Below are positions 25,782 to 32,915 of a stretch of DNA of 64,000 nt, in pieces. Positions within the stretch are counted from its first letter, which is position 1; every line of letters starts with the position of its first letter. The DNA is from CAYUMU01 sp964445985 (GTDB lineage Bacteria > Planctomycetota > Planctomycetia > Pirellulales > S012-138), in the NCBI GenBank assembly GCA_964445985.1, contig CAYUMU010000022.1:1-64000 (forward strand), in the 5' to 3' direction. The notes under the pieces are model-generated. The model was not told where the DNA came from. It ran no database searches and was given only the letters and a program-made list of their open reading frames with translations. The translations under genes were made by a program, and so were the position numbers.

Positions 25782-27239
25782 TTACTTCAGCACGGGGCAA
25801 ACATCAAACCAATCGCGCCCGTCGCGCCAGATCCATTTATTGCACTCCTTGGGACCCCAGTAGCCGGTCTCATAGGTTGCCATCTCCGGCAGGCCCGTCT
25901 TTTGCCAGGACTTGAGGATGGGGTCGATCAGTCCCCAGCAGAGCTCCACCTCGTCGCTGCGGGCAAACAGGCTGGCGTCGCCCGTCATCACGTCCAGCAG
26001 CAACCGCTCGTAAGCTTCGGGCAAGGCCTTGGCGAACTTGGAGTCGAAACGGAAATCGAGATCGGTCAGCCGCAATTGCATGCCGGCGTCGGGCACCTTG
26101 GTTTGAAAGTGCAGCTGGATCCCTTCGGCCGGTTGAATCTGGATGACCAGCCGGTTGGCGTCCATTTTCTTCAGCCGGGCTTCCTCGAACATCAAGTGCG
26201 GCGGCTCGCGGAACTGGATCACGATTTGCGTGGTGCGGCAGTCCATGGCCTTGCCGCTGCGCAGGTAGAACGGCACGCCCTTCCAACGCCAGTTGCCAAC
26301 CGAAAGTTTCAACGCGGCGAACGTGGCCGTATCGCTCTCGGGGTTGATGTCCTTGGTTTCGCGGTAACCGCGGTATTGAGCCCGGCAGGTGTTTTCGGCC
26401 ACTTCGGTGGAATCGAAGGGGCGAATCGCCTCCAGCACTTTCACCTTTTCGTTGCGAACCGTATCGGCCTCGAAGCGGCTGGGGGGCTCCATCGCCACAA
26501 AGGTCAGCAACTGCAGCAAGTGGTTCTGGAACATGTCGCGCATCACGCCCGACTGATCGTAGTACCCGCCGCGGCTGCCGACGCCTTCTTTCTCGGCGGC
26601 GGTAATCTGAATGTGGTCGATGTAGTTGCGATTCCATACCGGTTCAAAAATCGTGTTGGCGAACCGCAGCACCAAAATGTTCTGAACGGTCTCCTTGCCC
26701 AGGTAGTGGTCAATACGAAAGATCTGCTGTTCTTCCAGGGCCTTATGCAGCGTGGCGTTGAGCTGGTGGGCGGTGGCCAGGTTGGTGCCAAAGGGCTTTT
26801 CGACAACCACCCGCCGCGGACCTCGCGACTCCTCGGTCATTTCGCAGGCGTGCAGCGCGTCGATCGTCGGCTCGAAGAAACGCGGCGCCGTGGCCAGGTA
26901 ATACACGCGGCCCGATTCGGCCGTGGAGCCCTCGAGTTCCTGAAGGCGGCGTTCCAGAGCCCGCACCTCGTCGAGCTCCGCGATATCGCCCGCCTGATAG
27001 TGAACCGAGTTGGCAAACGTCTCCCAGTGCTCGGCCTTGAAGGCGTCGCCCAGATACTCGGCGGTGGTTTCCGCGAGACTCGCCCGCCACTGTTCGTCGG
27101 ACATGGGCGTGCGAGAGTATCCCACAATTTTGGTTTGCTCGGGAAGCCGGCCCTTGCGCGACAGTTGATACAACGCGGGAATCAGCTTCCTGCGCGTCAG
27201 GTCGCCCGAGGCTCCAAAGATGACGATGGTTTGCGGCAT
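25782..27239 (-). CDS. zwf: Glucose-6-phosphate 1-dehydrogenase
   Basis: It oxidises glucose 6-phosphate to 6-phosphogluconolactone with NAD(P)+, the entry step of the oxidative pentose phosphate and Entner-Doudoroff pathways. The 485-aa protein has the Rossmann motif FGASGDLTRRKLIPAL at residues 8-23, the substrate-site RIDHYLGKETVQN, VVEKPFGTNL, and a C-terminal domain with YERLLLDVMTGDASLF. The start at 27239 (MPQTIVIFGASGDL) has GGGAGA about 10 nt upstream. Neither pgl nor gnd is adjacent, so it appears to be a lone gene. Confidence 0.95.
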   Translation of the reverse strand: MPQTIVIFGASGDLTRRKLIPALYQLSRKGRLPEQTKIVGYSRTPMSDEQWRASLAETTAEYLGDAFKAEHWETFANSVHYQAGDIAELDEVRALERRLQELEGSTAESGRVYYLATAPRFFEPTIDALHACEMTEESRGPRRVVVEKPFGTNLATAHQLNATLHKALEEQQIFRIDHYLGKETVQNILVLRFANTIFEPVWNRNYIDHIQITAAEKEGVGSRGGYYDQSGVMRDMFQNHLLQLLTFVAMEPPSRFEADTVRNEKVKVLEAIRPFDSTEVAENTCRAQYRGYRETKDINPESDTATFAALKLSVGNWRWKGVPFYLRSGKAMDCRTTQIVIQFREPPHLMFEEARLKKMDANRLVIQIQPAEGIQLHFQTKVPDAGMQLRLTDLDFRFDSKFAKALPEAYERLLLDVMTGDASLFARSDEVELCWGLIDPILKSWQKTGLPEMATYETGYWGPKECNKWIWRDGRDWFDVCPVLK

Positions 27240-27655
27240 CAAAGTTGTGTCTCCCACTCCGCCTTGAGTGCGTATCGGGGTCAGTGCCGAAGTGCAGCAT
27301 AGCGGATTCTCGGCCGGTTAAGGAGGGAGGGGGGACCGTCCGCCATTCGAGTTTGGCTGCACCTCAACTTCGCAAGAACAGAGACCATCGATGATTTGCT
27401 TCCTGGGATCGGCAATCCTGGCTCGGTGAGGCAATGCTATCGAATGTTCCGCGCGCTGGCTTGTTCCCGCTCAACACCAGGAAGTTCGCAACCGGCCGCC
27501 TTTCAGGAGCTGAGACCTCAATATTCCTCGAAATCAATTGGCATCTTGGTCAGAATGGGCGGTAACGTATTTCGTCTTTGCCACGGCCGCCTTTCGAGAC
27601 TTCCGGAGGCGGGGGCCGCATCAGCTTTGGTCTCTACGAGGGGAGCTTTCCGCCC
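27240..27655. other. Divergent intergenic region, zwf/D,D-carboxypeptidase gene
   Basis: 416 bp without a supported gene. It contains the dispersed repeat segment 27432-27486, related to 17705-17762. I do not see a clear promoter. Confidence 0.5.
27432..27486. repeat. Dispersed repeat segment, copy C
   Basis: It is similar over 55 nt to 17705-17762: both contain ATCGAAT near the left end and CTCAACACC followed by GGAAGTT at the right. Unlike copies A and B it has no large palindrome and lies in a divergent region. Confidence 0.55.
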
Positions 27656-28687
27656 ATGAGTTTGCATCGAACCCGCCACCCGCTGGGGTTGGTGTTGTTA
27701 GGGATGGTGTTGCTGGCCAACGCTTCGCGCCTGCTCGCCCAAGACGCCGCCACGCCACGCCGCGAGCAACTTCAGCCGGCCGACGACCTTCAGGGGCCGC
27801 CCTATGTGACCTGCAAGGCCTGGGCGGTCGTCGACGGCCGAACAGGAAAGCTGCTGTTCGGGCAACAGGAAAATCAACCTTTAGACAACGCCAGCACCAC
27901 CAAGATCATGACGGCCCTGGTGGTGCTGCGGTTGGCCCAGAACGATCGAGACATCCTTCAAGAGCAGGTCACCTTTTCAGAGCAGGCCGACAAAACCGCC
28001 GGCAGCACCTCGGGCATCGAGGCCGGCGAGCGGCTCCGCGTGGCTGACTTGATGTACGGCTTGCTGCTCCCCTCGGGCAACGACGCCAGCGTCGCCTTGG
28101 CCGAGCATTTCGGCGGCAGGTTTCCCCCCACCCAGGGCAACGCGGATACCGCGGAGGGGAACGGCGGCGATGAAAGTAAGACAGACAGCCAAGGCGACCA
28201 ACCGCCCGTAGCCGCGCCCCCCACCGATGCCGCGGCCGATGCGGTCAACCGCTTCGTGGCCCAAATGAACCGCACCGCCGCCCAGTTGGGCATGAAGCAC
28301 ACGGCTTATAAGAATACTCACGGTCTCACCGCCAAGGGGCATCACTCGACCGCCTACGACCTGCTCATTCTGGCGCATGCCGCTCAGCAGCTCGACGACT
28401 TTGGCCACTACGTTTCCACCCGCCGTCATCAGGCCACGCTGGTTCGTGAGGGAAAACCGCCTCGCACCGTCGTCTGGGAAAACACCAATCGGCTTCTGGC
28501 CACCCAAGGCTACGACGGGGTCAAGACCGGAACCACCACGGCCGCCGGCGCCTGCCTGGTGGCCAGCGGACGGCGAGGCGACGACCACTTGCTGCTCGCC
28601 GTGTTGGGGTCGGCCAGTTCCGACGCCCGGTATGTCGACGCCCGCAATCTATTTCGCTGGGCGTGGCAGCAGCGGGGCCACAAGTGA
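27656..28687 (+). CDS. D-alanyl-D-alanine carboxypeptidase (S11, PBP5-like)
   Basis: A 343-aa exported serine peptidase that trims the terminal D-Ala of peptidoglycan stem peptides. A signal peptide (LGLVLLGMVLLANASRLLAQ) is followed by the three penicillin-binding motifs: S80-T-T-K83 in NASTTKIMT, S140-G-N142 in LLPSGNDAS and K290-T-G in VKTGTTTAAG. Between the second and third motifs is a polar Gly/Gln/Asp/Pro-rich insert of about 35 residues (around 155-195) that is not part of the usual fold. The start at 27656 follows GAGGGGAG. The PBP5 C-terminal amphipathic domain is missing, so it is a short form. It points to peptidoglycan in this organism. Confidence 0.9.
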   Translation: MSLHRTRHPLGLVLLGMVLLANASRLLAQDAATPRREQLQPADDLQGPPYVTCKAWAVVDGRTGKLLFGQQENQPLDNASTTKIMTALVVLRLAQNDRDILQEQVTFSEQADKTAGSTSGIEAGERLRVADLMYGLLLPSGNDASVALAEHFGGRFPPTQGNADTAEGNGGDESKTDSQGDQPPVAAPPTDAAADAVNRFVAQMNRTAAQLGMKHTAYKNTHGLTAKGHHSTAYDLLILAHAAQQLDDFGHYVSTRRHQATLVREGKPPRTVVWENTNRLLATQGYDGVKTGTTTAAGACLVASGRRGDDHLLLAVLGSASSDARYVDARNLFRWAWQQRGHK

Positions 28688-29008
28688 TGCCACCTGCCGC
28701 GCGCGACCCGTGCCGCTGCCGGGTGAACGAAGGAACACTTTGATCGGCCAAAAAATGTTTGACCGGCGGCAACCCCTCCTCTAGATTTGAGGTGGTAGGG
28801 ATTTGGTCCCCCCCTGGTCTGGCAGGGTTGTATCCAGACAAGGCCATGTTCGCGCCGCACATCTCCTTGCTTTTCTTCCGCTGGACCAGTCCCCTTCAGG
28901 GGCTCAATAGAACCCTCAGGCCGTCCATCGCCTGAAGATGCCAATTCCATACGTGCTCTTCTCCACGGATCGACGGCCAAGTGGGCGACAGCTTCAGGAG
29001 GTTTCGTC
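28688..29008. other. Intergenic upstream of the hemerythrin-like gene
   Basis: No gene is visible. A small hairpin CCCCT-TC-AGGGG (28891-28902) with its flank (to 28914) resembles the element at 3351-3373. AGGAGG just before 29009 is the ribosome-binding site of the next gene. Confidence 0.45.
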
Positions 29009-29488
29009 ATGGCGATTCAAACCACCACGGTCACGATCAACGCTGCTTTCCTTCGTGAAATCAAGGAGGATAACCAGCGGCTCAAACAATTGCTGAGCGA
29101 AATTCGGGCTGTTTTGGGAGCCGACAGCGGGCTCGAGCGGCTGAACCGGCACGCTCTCATGGAACGGCTCGAAGACCTTCGCGACCAGTTGGCCACGCAT
29201 TTCTCGCTGGAAGAGGCCTTCGGTTACTTCGACGAGCCCCTTTCGGCGGCGCCCCGCTTATCGAGCCAGGCCGAGGAGCTTCGCCTGCAGCACGTCCCCC
29301 TGTTTGTGCAATTCTGCCAACTGGTGGAAGACGCCGAAGAAGCCTACCAGGCAGACTCGCATTCCAGGGCGTTCCACCTGGCCGCCTACCGCTTCCACGA
29401 GTGGGATGCCTTCTTCCAGGCCCACGAACAGGCCGAACTCGATCTGATCTTGGAAGCCTTCAATTCCGACATCGGGGTCGGCGACTAA
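29009..29488 (+). CDS. Hemerythrin-like four-helix protein
   Basis: A 159-aa helical protein resembling hemerythrin/HHE cation-binding domains, which bind O2 or act in iron and redox sensing. Candidate metal ligands are HFSLEE (residues 71-76), a His in LRLQH and HEQAE near residue 140. The first His usually found in helix 1 is replaced in this region by NQRLKQLLSEI, so the di-iron site may be incomplete. It has a strong AGGAGG ribosome-binding site. The neighbours give no functional clue. The fold assignment is reasonable but not certain. Confidence 0.65.
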   Translation: MAIQTTTVTINAAFLREIKEDNQRLKQLLSEIRAVLGADSGLERLNRHALMERLEDLRDQLATHFSLEEAFGYFDEPLSAAPRLSSQAEELRLQHVPLFVQFCQLVEDAEEAYQADSHSRAFHLAAYRFHEWDAFFQAHEQAELDLILEAFNSDIGVGD

Positions 29489-29797
29489 GAGCCTATCCAC
29501 TGACTCCCTCGCCCCTGGCGGGAGAGCGTTGGGGGGCCTGATGAAATGACCGTGACTTGGGATGGTTGCGGGAAAAAGGGTGTTGCAAGAGTGTTGCGCG
29601 TTGATCGTCACTTGCGCTCAACCCTGCCCGGCAAATCCAATGCGCATGGCCTGCACATCGCATTGGATTGCAAATTGACCCACGATCATCGTCACCCAGC
29701 AGAGCACCAGCGTGCCACTCTAATACCCAGCGCCACCAACCCAGCGCCAAGAAAACTCCCACCAAAAACCAGCCACCGCTCCGCCTATCCCATAGAT
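29489..29797. other. Convergent intergenic region
   Basis: About 310 bp lie between the hemerythrin-like and glycerophosphodiesterase gene ends. A degenerate CCCTCGCCCCTGGCGGGAG stretch (29504-29522) resembles the larger palindrome at 53448-53483. Nothing else is seen. Confidence 0.4.
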
Positions 29798-30670
29798 TCA
29801 CAGCCTAGGAGCGAAAGCCGACTTGGGGGGCGAGGCGGGAGCGCGAAGCTCGGCGAGCGTGGCCACGAGTTGCCGGGGGTCGTCGCTCGAAAGCGAATCG
29901 GGCCGGTAAGCCAGCAGCGGCACGATTTCTTCCGCCGTGCCTCGCGTGCCGTTGAGATGCAGCTTGGCGCCGGCCTTGCGAACGCGGTCGGCCAGCGAAG
30001 CATCTTTGGCCAACCAGGCCGGCCAGATGCGGATGGTTTCGACGCCGGCCGCCACGTAGGCTTCGATGTCGTCTGGCTTGGCGATCAGGCCCAATTGCCG
30101 CGACTTGGGGAGCAACTTGCGAAAGGCGACGGCCTGCTCCACGCTGCGCACGCCGACAATGGTGCGGCTGGGCTGGCCGAATTTGAGGATGGTCCGTGCC
30201 ACGCGTCGATCATAGGTTTCACCGGATTCTTTCAGATCGAGCAGCACGTCGATCTTGTCGTGGCAAACACTGAGAACATCCATCAACGTGGCCACTGGCT
30301 CGCTGGCATACTTCTCGCCAAATTTTCGGCCGGCGTCGAGCTGTTTGATCTCGCCCAAAGTTCGTTCGCCGACCAGCCCTTCGCCGTTGGTCGTGCGGGC
30401 GAGCTTGGCGTCGTGCAGCAGCACCAGGTGACCGTCCTGCGTGGTGCGAACATCGACCTCCACCGCCGTGGCCCCGACTTCGATGGCGCGGGCCGTGCTG
30501 GCCAACGTGTTCTCCGGCCGCTCGGCGCTAGCGCCCCGATGGGCCACGATCTGCACAACCCGCTGCGCGGCGAGAGCGGTTGGGGACGGCTTTTCTTGAG
30601 CGAGGAGGCTGGTTGGCGGGATGGCGAGAAGAAGCACCCAACAGGACCAGCGGCTGGCAACATCGAGCAT
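29798..30670 (-). CDS. Secreted glycerophosphodiester phosphodiesterase
   Basis: It hydrolyses glycerophosphodiesters to glycerol 3-phosphate and an alcohol, probably outside the cytoplasmic membrane. The 290-aa protein has a signal peptide ending near LLAQEK. The GDPD signatures follow: IVAHRGASAERPENTLAS with the catalytic His/Arg and Glu, VEVDVRTTQDGHLVLLHD with the metal-binding Glu-x-Asp and catalytic His, and DVLLDLKES. The start at 30670 is fixed by AGGAGG 10 nt upstream; the frame continuing to 30751 is not used. The C-terminal half is somewhat short but complete. Confidence 0.9.
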   Translation of the reverse strand: MLDVASRWSCWVLLLAIPPTSLLAQEKPSPTALAAQRVVQIVAHRGASAERPENTLASTARAIEVGATAVEVDVRTTQDGHLVLLHDAKLARTTNGEGLVGERTLGEIKQLDAGRKFGEKYASEPVATLMDVLSVCHDKIDVLLDLKESGETYDRRVARTILKFGQPSRTIVGVRSVEQAVAFRKLLPKSRQLGLIAKPDDIEAYVAAGVETIRIWPAWLAKDASLADRVRKAGAKLHLNGTRGTAEEIVPLLAYRPDSLSSDDPRQLVATLAELRAPASPPKSAFAPRL

Positions 30671-31023
30671 GGCAACATTCCCTCCTATTAACGCGGCGGC
30701 GGTCGCACATTTTCCTGAATGTTCCCGTACGAGGGTTGCCCAATCAAGCAAATGTCGGGGAAAATGTTCCTGTTAGCGTGCCACTGCTTGCGGTCGAATG
30801 CCGTTTTCCCCGCAGGGCACGTTTGCCACGGCCCCAAGCAGTGCGAGGCGGAGGCGGGCGTTCTACTTTGTTGGCCAAGTCGTGGGCGATCCGGCACTGC
30901 TTGCGAGCGTGGAAAGTGAATTGGTGGTGGCGGGTCGATTCGCTCGCAAACAGTGGCACACTTCGGTTGCACTTGTCGATGTGCCATGAGTTGGGGAATC
31001 CGTGGGTTATTGAGTGCTCCGGT
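30671..31023. other. Intergenic with inverted-repeat element
   Basis: No gene is supported. The region is dominated by repeats of the string CACTGCTTGCG (see 30778-30959). It separates the glycerophosphodiesterase gene from the TIR genes on the same strand. Confidence 0.5.
30778..30959. repeat. 182-bp element bounded by inverted repeats, with internal hairpin
   Basis: GTGCCACTGCTTGCG (30778-30792) and CGCAAACAGTGGCAC (30945-30959) are inverted repeats, 14 of 15 matching. An internal CACTGCTTGCGAGCG (30895-30909) also pairs with CGCTCGCAAACAGTG (30941-30955), 14 of 15. The layout is that of a small non-autonomous repeat. I see no target-site duplication I can defend. Confidence 0.6.
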
Positions 31024-31644
31024 TCACGGCTTGGTTTTGCGGCGTTTGAAGTCTAAACGCGGGAGCCTTGCCTGTTTTCGCATCCGCAGCAGTTCGGATA
31101 GCAGGCGTGTACCCGAGAGTTGCTTGTTCGTCTTCGCGTTAAACGTCTCCACGAGTTGTTGAAGTTCTCGGGGGGATTGGCTGAGACGATCTGCCGGTAT
31201 CCCAAGATCCCGATAGGCTTCCGTCAGCGCGTCGCGCTCGTTATCGGTAATTGGTTCGAGGTTTCGGCGGATTTGAGTCAGAACTTCATCGAGACGCGTG
31301 CGAGGATACACTCGGTAGCCTTCCAGCGCTTTGGGGAGTCGAGAAGATGCCGGCCCATCCAATAGGACAAAAATTGGCTTATTCCAGGCGATTGCAGCCC
31401 CCAACTCCACCATGCCCATGGCATCGGGCTTGGAGTCCGGTGACACAATTACAATGAATGCATGACATTCCGCAAGCGCCTCCCAGATAGCGTTGCCGAT
31501 CGCTTGGCCCACAGGGACACTCGCGTCGTGAAAGGGTTGCAGACCCTCTGCTTGCAGTCGGTCGGCAACATCGGCCGCAAATTCCCGATCACGGGAGCTG
31601 TGGGAAACGAATACGTCGAAAGTTGGAGTCGCGGTAGCCGTCAT
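31024..31644 (-). CDS. TIR-domain protein
   Basis: A 206-aa protein with an N-terminal TIR domain (about residues 8-130) and a basic C-terminal tail (RRKTKP end). TIR motifs are FDVFVSHSSRDREF, HAFIVIVSPDS, and MVELGAAIAWNKPIFVLL, where the Glu corresponds to the catalytic Glu of NAD-cleaving TIR domains. The tail after residue 130 has no fold I recognise. The start overlaps the stop of the upstream TIR gene by ATGA (31641-31644), so the pair is translationally coupled. A role in nucleotide signalling or defence is inferred from the family only. Confidence 0.85.
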   Translation of the reverse strand: MTATATPTFDVFVSHSSRDREFAADVADRLQAEGLQPFHDASVPVGQAIGNAIWEALAECHAFIVIVSPDSKPDAMGMVELGAAIAWNKPIFVLLDGPASSRLPKALEGYRVYPRTRLDEVLTQIRRNLEPITDNERDALTEAYRDLGIPADRLSQSPRELQQLVETFNAKTNKQLSGTRLLSELLRMRKQARLPRLDFKRRKTKP

Positions 31645-32076
31645 TTTCTCACCCGGCGTATCAATTCGGCTAGGTACTTGTCAAAGTCGTTGATGTGAAA
31701 TGCCTTCTTTCCCTCAATTATATCGGGGATAGCGTCAAACGAGACATGGCAAAGCACGGGAACAATCCGATAATTCTGCCTTCGCCCCCAAGCAGCCCCA
31801 ACTTCTAGCAAAACCCAAGGTCGATCAATCGAGTCGGGCGTGAGCAACACGACCAATTCGCGTGACACCTGGATTTCGGTACGGATCGATTGCGGAATGC
31901 TATCGCCTCCGTTAATGTCCCGATCGTCGCGAAAAGTTGTGGCACCCGTTGCGTCGATCTTCTCACAGATAAGTGGCAATCCACTTGTCGGCTGTCGCAT
32001 GGCTGACGAAGACTTGATACTCCGGCTTTGGTCTCGATTTCTTGTTCGCCTTATTCGCCGATTTTTGCTTCGACAT
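31641..32076 (-). pseudogene. TIR-domain gene broken by a frameshift
   Basis: Two frames together encode a TIR protein of about 145 aa. The first starts at ATG 32076 and reads a Lys-rich leader, then EYQVFVSHATADKWIATYL before a TGA at 31965-31963. The second frame, entered near 31973, continues as LICEKIDATGATTFRDDRD, RELVVLLTPDS and PWVLLEVGAAWGRR with the catalytic-type Glu, down to the stop at 31641. One extra base, or two missing bases, around 31963-31980 explains the break. It could be a true pseudogene, a programmed +1 shift at CTG-TGA, or an assembly error. The open frame upstream in the second phase (to 32282) overlaps the response-regulator gene and is not real. Confidence 0.8.
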
Positions 32077-32226
32077 CGATTTGGGTCTCGGCTAACGGCG
32101 AAATTCCGTGAGTTGCATAAAGAATGAGTTCGCCCGCCGCCGACGCAATGCTCTATTGGCAACGGCGCTGTGACTGAGTTCATTCGGGACAAGAACCATA
32201 GGACGTGAATCGGCTGCAATGCCCCT

Positions 32227-32673
32227 TCATTGCGGCCCGGTGCTGTCGTCCATCCCCTGAATGTATTGTCGCAGCCGCTCAACCTCGTCGGTCACGTGCC
32301 GCAGCTTGAGCATGTTTTCCACGCGCTTGATCAGTTCCAGCTTGTTGACCGGCTTGGAAAGGAAGTCGTCGGTGCCGGCATTCACGGCCCTTTCGATATC
32401 GCCCAGTTCGTTGAGGGCGGTCACCATCAGGATCATGATGCCGCGGGTGGCCGGGTCGCCCTTGAGCTGCTTGGAGACCTCGAACCCGCTCAGCTTGGGC
32501 ATCATGATATCGAGGAGAATCAGGTGCGGCTTGAAGCTGGCCACCTTTTCCAGCGTATCGCGGCCGTCGACGGCGGTTTCGATATCGCAATCGAAGCCGG
32601 ACAGGTAGGCATCGAGCAATTCCACGTTGGTGGGATTATCGTCGGCAATCAAGATCCGGCTGCGTTCGGTCAT
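32227..32673 (-). CDS. Single-domain response regulator
   Basis: A 148-aa stand-alone receiver domain. The phosphoacceptor Asp is in LILLDIMMPK, the acidic pair in ILIADDNP, and the conserved Lys in DDFLSKPVNK, so the site is complete. A short helical extension (LRHVTDEVERLRQYIQ) follows instead of an output domain, giving a CheY/DivK-like adaptor. The start at 32673 begins MTERSRILIADDN. No histidine kinase is adjacent. It is upstream of the TIR pair on the same strand, 150 nt apart; a shared transcript is possible but not shown. Confidence 0.9.
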   Translation of the reverse strand: MTERSRILIADDNPTNVELLDAYLSGFDCDIETAVDGRDTLEKVASFKPHLILLDIMMPKLSGFEVSKQLKGDPATRGIMILMVTALNELGDIERAVNAGTDDFLSKPVNKLELIKRVENMLKLRHVTDEVERLRQYIQGMDDSTGPQ

Positions 32674-32824
32674 TGGCTGGCCTGAAGGTTCCTTGGCCCA
32701 AGTGGGAGAGCAACGGCGAAGATCGCGAACCGCGATTATACGACAAGCCGGGGTAAATGCGAAAGCGGCCAATCAACGGCTGGCCGCCGCGCTGTCATAC
32801 AGCGCCACACGATTTGAGTGCTGT

Positions 32825-32851
32825 GCCTCGTCCCAGGACGTGGGAACAGGC
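32825..32851. repeat. Imperfect hairpin downstream of the DUF1549/DUF1553 gene
   Basis: GCCTCGTCCCA (32825-32835) and TGGGAACAGGC (32841-32851) pair in 9 of 11 positions with a 5-nt loop. It is 64 nt past the stop of the gene at 32916 on the minus strand. It may mark the transcript end; there is no T run. Confidence 0.5.
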
Positions 32852-32915
32852 CGGGTTGGCGCGCTGTTGTGGCAAGGCCGCCAGCAACTCTTCGCCGAGG
32901 CGGCCAGGCTACGCC

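Noticed and set aside
29546..30691. 381-aa plus-strand frame
   Set aside because: It is antisense to the glycerophosphodiesterase gene, whose signatures are clear.
31024..32076. TIR pair as a Thoeris defence system
   Set aside because: No ThsA-like SIR2/SLOG or macro-domain effector gene is adjacent, so the name is not justified.
32077..32282. Upstream part of the frame joined to the first TIR gene
   Set aside because: It overlaps the response-regulator gene and is out of phase with the true TIR N-terminus found at 32076.
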